DNA from: Callaeas wilsoni
Taxonomy: Eukaryota > Chordata > Aves > Passeriformes > Callaeidae
Length of the DNA stretch: 64,000 bases
Direction: 5' to 3'
NCBI GenBank assembly: GCA_013398955.1
Contig: VWPU01002095.1
Coordinates: 1-64,000, forward strand
Numbering within the stretch: position 1 is the first letter of the stretch; every line of letters starts with the position of its first letter. The notes below the pieces were generated by a model. It was not told the DNA's origin, ran no database searches, and saw nothing but the letters and a program-made list of their open reading frames with translations. Shown here piece after piece: positions 47,479 to 60,339 of this stretch. The position numbers and the translations under genes are program-made.

Positions 47479-50400
47479 CAGTTTCCAGCAATCTTAACAT
47501 CAGTATGTTCATTCTTGTTCTGTAAAACCGTATTTGAATGTGGAACTTAGCAATATTTCTGCAGTTAAAAAACCTTTCCCCTTTTCCTCCTTCTCACAAT
47601 AGGGTAAGTTTGCCCAAGAATTTCTGCTGGGACTTGTGCTTATATCCATGTTTTAGTCAGTTTTCATGCCTGATACCTGTTTTCAGGACTATTTGGATAC
47701 GTTGCTATAGTGTTTTATAAGCAGCATTATGCATAATCATTCATCTTATGCTTTGGCAAAAAAGGCTTCAAACCAAGTTCAAGTTGATTGGGTGAGGTCA
47801 AACAAAAATTATGCCAGAGGCAAAAGTCAAGTCCCCAAAGGACTGTTTGCATGCTTTAAACTAGGAGAGACAGTGCAACTAAAGCTCTACCTCTTGTTAC
47901 ATGATATTTTTAGAGTTTTAGTCTTTTTCAGGAGAAGGACACAAAAGCTGCGGGAACTACTTTGCAATTTGCACTTTAACTGCATGGCATCAACAGGAAC
48001 AATTTGTTTTATTCAGCCTTGCTATGCATTATAGGGGAAGAAAGACAATTTCTTTCAGTGTCTTGCAGTACTAGTCTAGCCAGTTGTATCATAGGATGCA
48101 TTTTTATTAGGATTTTCCTCAAGCTGTGAATAAACATAGGCAAAGTAAAGAATTGCCTTATAAAGATACTCTTAATCTTGTTATTAACTTCTACGACTTT
48201 AAGAAAGCACAGATATGTGGAGATGGAGAAGGTTGTAAAATAGAGTGCATAAAATATAGGTGTTCTGTTTGTTTTTCCTGTGGGTGTCTGGGACAGCCAG
48301 TCCCTGTGTTCCTGACCACCTTCTACAGAATATCAGTAGGATCTTCAACATGGTGAACTTCTCCCAGTTTGATGTGAAAAGTTAAATATAAATGAAGTGA
48401 GTGTTTACAAATTGCTAGGTTCCCCGAAAGGGGGAAGGAAGCAGCATGATACTATGCAATCTTTGTGATGCTGCATCAGTGAAGCATAGAACAATTAAGC
48501 CATTGAGAGCATGGGGTGATCCAGTGGGATCACACACTTATTTCTGTGTGTCCTTAAAGAAAAAACTGGATTGTCATAGATCAGAAAGGCATTTAAGTTC
48601 ACATATGAAATGTTTACACCCAAATGATTCCTGATGCTGTTCAAGAGCTAGTGGTGAGCCTAGCTACTGCTTTTACCTAAACTACTAAGGAGACTGTTTT
48701 TTTGCAAGATTATATGAAATGCTCTTTACTTAATGAGATGTGATCATCCTCAATGTACCATATGTATGTTAGCATGGGTGCGTGGAGAGGAAAAGAAAAG
48801 CTTGGCATCCTTGTAGTATGAAATTCATTAAGAATAGTTAAATAGGTATCAGGCACTTGCATCTTTGGGGAATTAGTTTTGACAAGAGTTGTGAGAAGAC
48901 GTAGCATTCATTATCTGAATAGATGAGCACAGCAACTTTCACTACAACTGACAATTTTGCCTTTCCTGCATGCCAACTGGAGAGTAGCAAGCTCAATCTT
49001 TGCTGGTCCCATCCCAGCAATTTTGGAGAAATTTTTCTTACACTTCAGCAGGATGAGCACCTCTCTATTCACTCCCTCCCTGGGACCCCTGCTGTTCACC
49101 TTCTGAAGCAAACTTTAGTCACTTGATGACTGAATGCCAGGTTGAGGTTGTCCTACAGAAGTATGTGAGAAAACCTGGAAGTGTTTTCTTTGAAGTTGAA
49201 CATTCCTTCATGTAAACCTTTGTCTTGAGTAAAACAAATATCCAGGGTAAAAGAATGGAATGTTCTCCACATGTATCTAGAACTGTTGTATGGTTTAGAA
49301 ACAAACAAACTTTCTAGAATATCTGGAAAATTTGTTTCCCACACAGATCATCCTGATACACACAGAATGGCTGAATTACAATGTGTAGGTATCCTGCTGA
49401 AAGAAGCAGCTCTGCACTAGCAGGCATCCTTCGAGCCCATTGGTTTGCCAGGTTCTTGGAGAAACAAAGCAATATTGACAAGCAAGACGTGTGAACACGA
49501 AACCAGAGTTTTTCTTTGGAAGTCTGCCGTGAAAGTGGTGTGTGTGTGGCTGGAAGACCGCCCGTGTCTATGGATGGTCTGTACACAGCAGATGGCACAG
49601 GTTACTGCAGCGTTAGTCACAGCTCTGAGTGAATGAGACGTAGTGCTGTGTGTCAGGCAGCATGACTGACCTCTGGGAGGGGCAGGGAGGGAAGGGGTGT
49701 ACCTGTGATGCCTTAGATCATGCAGGGGGAGTTTTGCCCTCACCTCAAAGCAGTTAGTTGTAGACTTCTTTGTGGGTCGCAGTAAGTCCCATTACTTCCT
49801 CCAAGATGCCTCCTGGTGCATGTCATCGGAGCAGTTTTCTGTGAGGATAGAGTAGTTAAGCTGTTTGGTTGTATGCAACTACTGCTTGCCAAACGTGTTC
49901 ACTAGTACAAAAGCATTCACTAGTGCTTTTGAGGCCTTGTTCAGTGTGTTTCTTGATGCCCCAAATAAATGCAATCAGCTGCTGAAGAGTAAGGATCCTC
50001 ATCTAAAGGGTGCCCTGTAGTGTGTGGTTTGATCAGGGCACAGGTTGTGAAATCGGGTAACAGAAGTCCTGTTATGATGCCCCTTCAAGCTTTCTAAATA
50101 ACAGGTAACCTGTAAGGGGAAGGTTGTGTGGGAGATAGATGATGCCCCTTCTCTTGGAGTGAGGCACAGGGACAAGACAGGTGGTTTGATGCAGAGTAGC
50201 TTACTTGATGTAGTGATAAAGAGCTCCTTAAGGGCTGCTCAAATTAGTTTTCCATGTATGATGTAGTCCAGTATGGAAGCTGCTTTTTCTGTTGACTTGG
50301 AGCATGTTGTAGTGATTCAGTGATAACTATTTAAGAAGATTTATATGGTATAAGGTGCTATTTCTTGTCCTTATTCGATGGAGGTGTTGGCTCAGCCCAG

Positions 50401-52084
50401 GCAAAAGCCAGATGGGAGGTGCAAATATGAAACCTGAAGACTATTCCAAATATCTGTATGGTGGTGTTAATCTGCAATTCTTAACAGCATTAAAAATACA
50501 TTAGTACCTATATACTTCATTGTAGGAAAATTGATTATATATACACATCTGATCATCCTCTCTTAGTGTATTGTTCAAAGAAATGGGCTGATTCGAGTCC
50601 CTCTGTTTCTGAAAATGAGGCCCCCATATGCTTTGATGTCATGTTTACATTGGATTTTTAGCTAAACCAAGAGTTCTCTTACTGTGCCTGCTATGGAAAT
50701 TGTGTTTCTTTAAAAAAGATAGGATGTTGCCATTTTAAGTGCTAGTGATTTCATAATGAAGAAATAGATACTATTTTCTTCATCTTGGCCTTTTTGCAAA
50801 AACTGCTGTGTTTATTCAGTTAAAGCGTACCCTTATGTCCCTTGGTAATTAAAGAATTTATGAATTTCAAAGAAGTAACACTGTGATCCTGTGGTGTTTG
50901 GCTTTTGGTAGGAGCAAATGTAACAGAGCAGTTTACAAAGTTAGTGAGACAGGGAGGTTTCCGTAGAATTTCCTGTAGTTCCTAGGGCGCAAAGCCATTC
51001 AAATGAACTGCAAAGAAACCTTGAGATTAGAGGAAATCACTGTGAATACAGACAAAAATGATTAAAATGTGTATACTCCATCTCTCCACAGCCTGCAAAG
51101 ACAGTTAAATTTAACTAGGTTCCGGTTTTGTGCAATAGCAAATGAAAGAAGCTTGTTTGTGTTAAGGTCTTTAAAATAATCCGTTTTGATGCTTCCTGAA
51201 AGCTTCTTCATGAAAATTTTAAACAGTTCTTCTGTTTTCAGAGATCCATGGAAAACCACATAATTCATTGGAACAAGACTGATATGGAAATATTTAAGCT
51301 ATTGTTTAAAATGCAGAAATATTTAAACTACTTAAACAATTGCTTTACCTTCATTTTGCTCTGTCCTTACCTTAATTAGGAAGCTGTTCATGAAAACTAC
51401 CTTGCTGAAAGAATTCTTTTGATTACTGCACTTGAAGATGATACAAAGGTTTTTTGCTAGCTCAAACTGCAGGTGATTTTTAATACTGTATGAATTGAAG
51501 GAATTGGTGTTTCGCTGGTGGTTTTGTGGTAGCTGTCTATTCCAAATCCTGCTCTTGACAGAGAGGATAAGCAAATGTGATTGCTCACTTTCCCTTTTCT
51601 AGTTCCGTTAGACAAGAACCTTGGCAATTAATGAAACTGGGTGGGTTTTTTTTCCCCTTTTGAAGCTGACAAGGGAAAGCTGTGAGGCTGGGTACACAAG
51701 GCATTGTATGGTATCTGTAAATATAAGGATGACCTTCTGCAACCTTCTCTGAAAAAACACTGCATCCTTTTGCTATCGTCCAGATAATCCTTATCCTGCT
51801 TGGCTTCTCGCCACCAGGAAGCTCAGTCCATGTGGCATCAGAGCCCTTGATTAGCAAGAGCGGACACGTGGAACAAAGGTATCGGGTCTAATGTCCGATT
51901 TCAGTCCATTTATATTTCGATGTTTTGAACATGAGTGCAGTTATTACATAGTTAAGCATCTTCACTGATAGTTGTCTTTGCTTAGAGAGGGAGGTAGGCA
52001 CTGTCTGAATAAATACTTCTGTTCAGTAATGTTACAGAGTTAATGCTTATTTGCAGTTATACTGTAGAACATATACTGTGTATT

Positions 52085-52189
52085 AAAAAAAACAAAACAA
52101 AAAAAAAAAAAAAAACAAAAACAAAAAAAAAAAAAATAAAAAAAAAAAAAAAAAAAAAAACAAAAAAACCAAACCAAAACAAAAAAACT
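52085..52189. repeat. A-rich tract, about 105 bp
   Basis: Long A runs are broken only by single C or T and end in an (A)nCC pattern. It could be a simple A-rich repeat or the expanded poly(A) tail of an old retrocopy on the + strand. The only AATAAA nearby (about 52008) is some 75 bases upstream, too far for a normal tail, and I recognise no gene or LINE before it. The tract is the largest low-complexity block in the window and a likely site of assembly error. Confidence 0.85.
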
Positions 52190-55100
52190 TAAATCAAGTA
52201 AATCCTAAACTGTAAAAAGCCCAAAAGCCCAACAAAACCTTAAAGCATATTTACTCTTGCTTAAAAACATCCAGCAAATGCGAAACTGCTCCTTGGCATA
52301 AGTTTTTGCAAAACATGAAGTTCTTGCAAATGTTACCTTTGGAAAAAAATTATATTCAAATCTTTGTAGACCATGTGTCTTTGACTTCCCTAATTGTTTT
52401 TCAACATTTATTTTTTTGGTAGGACAGTGTTTTGGAAGGCATAAGAAGAACTTATCTTAAAATTCTTATAATTTTGTTTTTTTTTTTTTAATGAACTAAA
52501 TTGCAGATTTATGTAAGGAGGACTCAAATTGCATAACATACCCCTTTTGTGAGGAAGAAGAGCATGTGTGTACAGTAAACTCTGGGGAACAACTCTTAAG
52601 AGCTCTCTTGCTAAATTTCTCCCTGTTTCTGTTTCTTCCATTTCTCCTGAACAAAAGGTGTTGCAAATAGTTAAGTAAAGACAATAAATGAATATGTAGC
52701 ATTTTGGTCTAAATATTTATACTTTTCACAATAATCTAGCTTTGGCATTTCTGTAGGGTTTTTCTTGTTTGTTTGTTTTGAAATTTCAATCACATTTTTC
52801 ACTTTCTATTCCACTGCAGAACTATTAGGAAGTTTATTGCTGTGATAGGTCTTTGGGTTCTTTTGGTTCTTATTTTATCCCTTACTTGGTGTAAAGAGAA
52901 ATCTGAGCTTCCCGGGGCTCAGGGTGTTGATGACCACATCATAGGCTGTCTGGTCTCTTGGCCACTCCAAATCCACAACTCTGAAAAGTGTTAGAGTCCA
53001 TCTTTTAAAGACCTCTGTTGAAAATTGGGAAGTTTGGGAATCTTGAAATAAAAAGGTGGAAATTGCATAAATAAGAAGAGTTCCTGAAAGAATTTAGTTA
53101 TTATTCAGAAGATGCCAGAACAGTAAAAACTGGGCTCAGACCATGCAGACTGGGAGAGGCAATACCAAAAAGAGTTATAGCCAGTTGTAAGGCAAGCTGT
53201 TTACTCATAGAACTTGAAATATCCAGAAACAGAGTATTTGCTTCCATGATTTACAGATCATATCACTGTAGGATCAGCACTTTTCTTCTGCCCAAGCAAA
53301 TACTGCAAGACTGAGAGCTGTTGAAGTTATAACAAACAAGCCTTCCTGACTGGATTTTCAAATTTCTCATTATGCAAACTTCTAAGAAAATAAGAGTAGG
53401 GTTACTGTCCTCTGCTTCTCTCCTCCAACTGCAACATGCTTTCTGATTTTGTGTTTATCTGTAGGTAAACTGCATTTCAGACAAAATTAGGATGTCCATA
53501 TGTAAAGCTGACTACAGAAGAATTAATTAAAAAGCTTTTTCCTGGTCTGTGCTATCTCTCCTTTATTAGGCTTTGATCTCATGCAAACAAGATAGCAAGT
53601 GAGGTGTTTATTTTGTTTTGTCTCAAATAACTGACTGACGTTGCACTCTGTTAGGAAACGCCTTGGGCTAAACTTGAAGTAACAAACTCAGGAGGTGAGC
53701 AGGAGTGGTAAAAACCCTGCTTGAGACATCAGTGTGAGATGCTGGTGCTACAATGGTGAAAACAGCTTTAACCTCAGCAGTTGCATTAGGCTGCTGCAGA
53801 AAGGGAAAAAAAGAAAGAAAATAAATGTGGCTGTGTCTAGGAGTGAGATGAGTCCATTATTTCTGGTAGGATGTGTGTTGAGCTATGATCATAAGTTCAG
53901 GTGGCCTCCCCAAATTACAGTGATAGCCATGTTACTGCTATTATTATTGGTTTTCCACTGCAGGATGTTAAAGATGACATGCCAAGATTTCGAATTTTTC
54001 CTCCTGGTGTCACTTCACAGAATTATTCATTTCCCTTGAAAAGGCACAGAATTTCTTCCAAACCCAGAATTTCAGGACTTTATGGATTTTTACTGTGAGA
54101 ATTCTGAACTTTGAAATTTTGATGTCAAAGTTACTCTTTTGGGGGCAGAGCCTGCATCTTAATCCTGGGTTTCCTGGTTTCTATGCCCTCTGCACTAGGT
54201 TTTGTACATTTGGGTTTCCACTGGATAGTGTTTGAGGTTAGTTTGCATTTGTTGCATATTGAGGGGTTTCCCCCTGAGTCAGTGTGAGTCACCTAATGGG
54301 GCCGTTGGCTTAGTCTGGGTACTCGAGGGTAGGCAGGTCCAAAATGCTCATAGCTGCTGCTGATTGGAGCTGCTCTTGCTATTTTGGAAAGGTGAAAGAC
54401 CATCTGATACCAGTACCTTTCTGAAAGCAGGAGGAAATAGGGATGGGCAAAACAATAATCTTGCGGCTTTTAAAGCTGTTACAGGTTTCCCATTACATAC
54501 ACTAGAAATAAAAGTTTTAATTTTCATCTGGAATGTTGCCCATATGATTTGCACTTCCATGTTTATAGACACATTCTTCCAATCCCTGTGGTTTCACTAG
54601 TGACACAGAGAAGTATAGCTAGGTTTCTCTCAAATTCAGAGTTCCTAACTGGTTTGGTTTATATTAGTGTACTAATATATTAGTATACAATACTAGACGT
54701 TCCCATTTGAAGAAAAAACCAAGGTATTGTGGCTCATAACTTTTAAAGCTTTAGAAGTCTTTCTACTGAGTCTATTCTTCTTTATAGTAATAGTTCTTTG
54801 GATATGTCTGAGAACTAGCAGTTGTTCTGAGTATCTTGATGCCTGAATGTTTAGGGGCATGATTTTTAGGTTTTTTTTCTAAAAAGTTATCGAGCACCTG
54901 ACTGTCATCACTGGGAAATTTGTGGTGTGCTTGGACATAACACACTATGTGCCACAGGTTCCTGCAATCAGGAAAAAACCTCATATACTCAGTTTGTGGG
55001 TGTAATTTGTTTTTCCCTAGCTGAGATGTCGGGGGGAGGTTTGTGTGATTGATACAAGCTGTATCATATATCATATGGGGTTTGATGATGTGAATAATGT

Positions 55101-58100
55101 TGTTATAGATAAAGATACCTGGAGAGAGGGAGAGAGGAAGAACAACGTGTTGCTCTATTCTGTAACTGCATTGCAGCTCTTAATATAACTTACTAGTTTA
55201 CCAGTGGAAGAGTGTGTGAGGTTAGATGGAGCTCAGACTAGGAAATAACACAGTGATTCACTTTTCCAAAGCAACTTTGCTTTTCTTTTGCCTTTAAACA
55301 AATCTTAATTGGAAAAGAACAGAGTAATATAAGTAGAATGCTTTCCTTGTTGCCAACTTTTCCTCCTGCTTAATTTTATTTGTTGCACTGCAGTTAATGA
55401 ATTACAAAAACCTTTGATTAAGTGGACAATCTTTTAAAACAAAGATTTTTTTTTTATATTTTACATTTACTGACTTTTTCTTTTGACAGCAGGAACAGAA
55501 GGACACTTGTTTTTATATTCTTACTTGGCCAGAATACAAATCAAAATAGCAACATAACTACTGCATTTGGAGGGTGGCAGCCTTAATAAATCAGTTAAAT
55601 ACTTCAGAGTTCATAGTTCTTCCTGTTTTCAGTGTGGGGAATTTTTTATGAATGCTTTAATGCTTTACCTCGATTATCACCTAGAAGACTTGAGACAAAG
55701 TGTAGCACTGTTCTTTTTATAGTATCTGCAAAAAATTACTGATTTCCTCTGTAAATCACTGGAAATTATTAGAAGTATGCATTTTTCAACAAAAATAACT
55801 TTTCACTTTATTACTCTCATGGGTTTTTCATTTTTAAGGAAGACTTCTCGGGAGTGCTATGAACAAATGAATAGTTGTTACAGACTGCTATTAAAATCAG
55901 TTGGATGTTGCTTTAGAGTGGTGTGTATCTCCTCTCCCAAAGGATCTGTCACCATACTTCAGTTCAATAAGTCTCTGAAATAGCATTAACCTCGAGCTGT
56001 GCAAAAGTTTAAAAGTTGATGAACCCAGAATTTATTGTTCAAGGCCACCAGTGGCACTGGTTCTGTAGATTTTAATGGGAGGATAGATTATTCTTTCCAA
56101 TAAGGCTAAATGAAAATGGTGACTGTGCACTGTTGGTGATGTTGTTGCAGAAAGATGCCTTTAGGAAGTAAAACCTGTGTCCTGTGGATGGAAGCGTGCC
56201 TCTTTTTTCCATGCACTTTCCTCCAAACACATTAATTGAATCTATCAAAATTTAACTTCAGCAGAGCACAACTATTGTTTATAGCTTAAAAGGAATTGAG
56301 AACTGCTAAGAATGGCCTTGATAATTGACACACCACCTTAATTTGAACTTCCACAAACTCAGCTTTGTAGTTATTCCTAAGGGCATGGCACTAGCCTCAA
56401 TCAGTTTTGAATTTTATAAGTATAAGCATCTTTGATCTCTTCTGTGGTATGTGGAAAACTATTGCACCTTTTTTTCAAAGGTGTAATTAATTCTGAATAC
56501 TTGATATGCTATGGGGATGTCTCTTTTCAAATGTTTATATTACTCCCCTGCCACAAAGAGCCCTTTTTCCTCAGTGGTACGGACATAATACACTTGCATC
56601 CTTTATGTTAGGTCTTTAATTCTTTCTCCCTCCTTCTGAAAAAGCACTCCATATACTTCTCCTGGAGCTTTAGGAGTAGTAGGGAAAAATATCAAGACCA
56701 GGAGTAATGTTCCTCCTGGTCTAGATCTTTTCCCCTTGGTCTCTTTTCCCTTGTTTCTTCACCCATCTAGTACTTTCACTCCTCTTTGTTAGTAGAGAGG
56801 AGCTGTGGGGAAGAAGGAGTCCTCTGGATTATGAATGCTCAGGTAGGCCTTTATCTAATTCTTGAATCCAGGAGCTCTGTGGAAGGATGTTGGAACTGGC
56901 CACATCAAAGAAAGAGGATGAAGATGGCTTGCATTTCAGGTTGCTTTTACAGCCTTCCCTGAATGTGTCAATATAAATCCCAACTGAATTCTTTGCAAAT
57001 GGAACTTGCCTGTGTAAAACAGTGCAAAATAAAGGAGATTGGGTTGCTAAACAAGCTATTGAATAACACTTGCTTTCAGTTTTCTGTATAAATTATCCTA
57101 TTATTTGCTCATGGATCAAGTCAAACTTGATACTGTTTTTATTCTAGATGATTTTGGCAAAGCACTGTCTAACTCGTTTGTCACAATTTCTTCACCACGT
57201 TGGAAGTGTTTTTCTTTGATAGTGTGTCAAAGCTTATTGAAGTTCTTGACATTAACTACTGTATTAAATATAAAATATTGCATCCTAAAGTTGTCTCACG
57301 CTAGTTTATGTGTCTGTTTTCTTTTGTCTGGGAATTTTACAGACATGTTGTAAGGCAGCTGCAGTTGGAAACCTGCTGCTGTGTCTTGGAAGCCAGCTGA
57401 AGTATCATTCTTTATATGAGGTTTCAAACTTCTGTTTGGCTGAGGACAACACAGATATTCAAATCTGAGGTGCCAGAGTGTGCTGGTGAGGAGCTGTTTT
57501 AACTGAGGTGGTTTATTTAGTCAGTCTTGTTAAACTGTTTTGATCGTTTGAGCTGGTCTGACATATCTGTATGGAGCCAGGCCTCATTGTAATACTACTT
57601 AAAGGCAGCATGTAGGCAATTTTCTTTCAAGACTGATTTCTCCACAGACAAATGCTTCTGTTTTCTGATATTTTGTTGATTTGTTATAAACGGAATAGTA
57701 TTAGCTGGGTACATTACATTAGCAAAGCTAAGCTCTCAAATGAAGTATAATAGCACCTTTATTATAAAATAATTTAACATCTAGTTCCTTTAATATCTCT
57801 TTTCTGGTTCAGGGATTCTGCATCTTGAAGGACTGAACAGATATCCTGTATCTGTTTGTAGTATAAATGCAAATTAATAGCTTTGATAATAGAATTTATA
57901 TGCTTAATACAGACTCCTATGGATAAAATGTTTAAATCACTTTACAGAGCTAGCTTGCTATTATTTACTCCTCGACCTCATCAGGAGAAGATGGAAACTG
58001 TGCTGTCCTTACCAGCTGCAAACTCTTTGAGGCTTTGATGGCTGTTGTGATTGCTGTTCACACTCACAGGCTGCTGTATTGAAAAGAAAAGGAAGGGAAA

Positions 58101-60290
58101 CGTGAACCCTGGGGCCGCGCGCGATACGGTATCTCAGCGCAGGACAGCGCGGAGCTGCACTCTGTGCGATTACCAGACAGTAAATCAGCTGTGCTGTGCC
58201 AGAGCCAGAAAGCAGGAGCTTTCACACTTGCTGCCAGTTTCCCACTCATTGTAAAGCCCTGCCCTATCACTTGATAGACCTGGAAAGGAAGCTCAGAGGA
58301 AGCAAGTGCCACTGCTGGTTCAAAATGTTCCAGGGCGACTGGAAACTTTGAGCAATGGCCTGGGTGAGAAGAACAAGACCTTATTGACAGGGTTCAATCC
58401 TAGTTAAGTCTGTTTCCCATCAACTTCCTAAGTAATCACAGCCTTTCTTTTTTCATCTCCTTCGCACTCTCTGGGTCTCCCACTTTCACCTCCTTTTTTA
58501 TTTTATTTATAATTTTATGTTGTAGTGGACTGAGCAACCAAGGAGAACTAGGAAGTTTTCCCCTCTCTGCTAAATCTTGGAGGAATGGCTAATGAAAAGG
58601 ATGACAAAAGAATTAAAGGTAGCTGTCATCTCCCCCTTTGGGCCCACCTTCCTCCAGATTTTCCATCAAATATTCTTTGAATTTCTCCTTTCAGTAGGGC
58701 CTTGTTCTTATCATTTGATGTACATATTCTTCCAGTGAAGCCGTGACACATGTGATGTGTTATTTTCCCGATTACCCAGTGCCATAGACTGCTATTACAG
58801 GGCTATAGCCTTGTGAAGATCTGCGTGCATACACGTGTACGTGTAGTGGGAGAAGGATGGAAGCTGACACTTTCTTGGTTTCAAGCTCTTCCAGGCTATG
58901 TGAGACCTTATGAAGCATTTATACCACAAAGTAATACTTTTTCCAATGCTGCACTTTTGAACATAGAGCAATGTGCCCCTTGTACACTACTGTGCTGTTT
59001 TGCATACGTGTATGCAGGATTGTGCCATCAATGCGGTAAACAATTTCCCTTGGCAGTCCTGCTCCTGTAGGGCCTCCTAGTGCATCTAACATTTTTTACT
59101 TTCGTGTGTTATTCTTCTTAGGCTCTCTGAGGCAAAAAAATGCTCATTTATTATGAGGTAAAAAAAAAAGGTTTTTCCTCTGGAGCAACATGCTTTTAAG
59201 GGACATCAGAGAGATGTTTTAGTTTTACCCTTTAATGTCTCTGGCCATTAACATGATGGAGCAGATCCACATAACAGAGTTTAAACCTGTAAGCATAGGT
59301 GGCATCTCATTGTTTTTGTGGGTTTTTTGTAGCAAGTCATTTGAGCCTGGTGGAATACATTTGCATATTAAAGGAACAACCAATTCAAGAAGTCAGTGAA
59401 AGTTGCAGACTTTGGGCATGCGTAATGACTAAATTGTTTAGTGAGAGCTCTTTTGGAGAGGTAAACTTTGCTGGGTTTGTGATGGTGTGCACACATTTAT
59501 AAAGGTGATATGACTTACTGTTTTTGGTAATCCTGGCAAGAGTCATGCCAGGAAAATCCTCTTATTTCAAGAAGGCATGTGCTAGCACGTGTTTTAAAGT
59601 ATTTACTTTTGAGGAGCTTAATAATTAAAGTTTGACAAGGATTTCAAAGGAGAAAAAAAAGAAAAATCCCTGAAATTAAATGACCCAATTTCTCAACTTT
59701 CGATGATACATATTTAAAATTTGAAAATGGCTTTTATTCTGTAGTTTAAATATGAGGTGTGCTAGGGATGTTTTTGAAAACTCAGTAGGTCAGGCAAGGC
59801 AGAATTATTGCTGCCTTCAGAAGGCTTGTGGAAGGAGCGCCTGTGCAAGGGAGACGCCAGCGTGACAAGGTTCTTCGGAGGCACGTTGGTTTGCAGAGAA
59901 TGCCAAGCTTGTACTATTTTTTAAAAAAATGTTTTTGCTTCCCTATCTCCGAAATGGTTCAAATTCAAGGACTGTGGTTAGGATATTTTAGAAAAATAGT
60001 CCCCAGGCACTTTATAATGGAACTTAGGAAGAGATTCAAGAGATGGGAGTTCTCAACCAGCATTTGTAAGCAAGTCATCTTAAAATATATTGCTTCATAG
60101 TCTAAAATTAACTAAAGAGAGTCTGTAGTATTTTTAGATTGATGTATGAATCTGAAGAAATCAAAGTATATGCTTGTTACCCAGTCTACTCACTACACAT
60201 TTTTTTCTTCCCTTTTTTGAGATCTTGAGCAGTCCAGATCTCCCAGGCCTTTTCAACCTGTTTCTAACATTTTCCTATATCTTACTCTTC
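52190..60290. other. Intron 1, last segment before exon 2
   Basis: No gene was found. Items listed separately are an exon-like stretch at 53964-54094, a kappaB/AP-1 cluster at 54263, CpG-richer patches at 58110-58175 and 59828-59895, and an AT palindrome near 54665-54695. Confidence 0.55.
54263..54291. promoter_or_regulatory. Candidate kappaB + double AP-1 composite element
   Basis: GGGGTTTCCC (54263-54272) fits GGGRNNYYCC. Two exact AP-1 heptamers TGAGTCA follow at 54275-54281 and 54285-54291, with starts 10 bp apart, about one helical turn. All three lie in 29 bases, which is typical of inducible enhancers. Binding is inferred from motif only. Confidence 0.4.
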
Positions 60291-60294
60291 CCAG

Positions 60295-60339
60295 GATGGA
60301 TCGTACTTGGCTGAGTTCCTGTTGGAAAAAGGCTACGAG
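60295..60339 (+). CDS. GMDS: GMDS coding exon 2
   Basis: This 45-nt phase-0 exon encodes DGSYLAEFLLEKGYE, which matches the invariant stretch after GITGQ in animal GMDS. Joined to exon 1 it completes the glycine-rich NADP loop GITGQDG and gives the first helix of the Rossmann fold. The acceptor at 60293-60294 follows a pyrimidine-rich tract, with a CTAAC branch-point match at 60264-60268 about 27 nt upstream. The donor is a near-ideal GAG|GTGAGT. There is no in-frame Met in this exon, so a transcript without exon 1 could not start here in frame. The next expected residues of the family (VHGIVRR...) were not found in the remaining 3.6 kb, so exon 3 and the rest of the enzyme lie beyond the window. 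Confidence 0.95.

Larger units (their letters stand above)
35116..52084. other. Intron 1, mostly unremarkable segment
   Basis: No gene was found. The longest open frame in the window lies here (157 codons, minus strand, 44880-45353). It is Leu/Thr/Ser/Lys-rich, has no recognised domain and resembles random AT-rich translation. Items listed separately are hairpins at 37909 and 47458, a GATA-like simple repeat at 39966, T runs, a GT-rich stretch at 39430-39515 and a homeodomain-motif patch near 42690. Confidence 0.55.
251..60294 (+). other. GMDS: GMDS intron 1 (60,044 nt)
   Basis: A single GT-AG intron occupies most of the window, between donor CAG|GTAACG at 251 and acceptor CCCAG at 60294. 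It is phase 0 and splits the NADP-binding glycine loop between GITGQ and DG. GMDS has very long introns in other vertebrates, so this size fits. The sequence is AT-rich and low in CpG except for a few local patches listed separately. I found no nested protein gene on either strand. Confidence 0.93.

Noticed and set aside
56048..56060. CCAGTGGCACTGG palindrome
   Set aside because: Six-base arms around one base are expected many times in 64 kb, and it lacks a full CTCF core.
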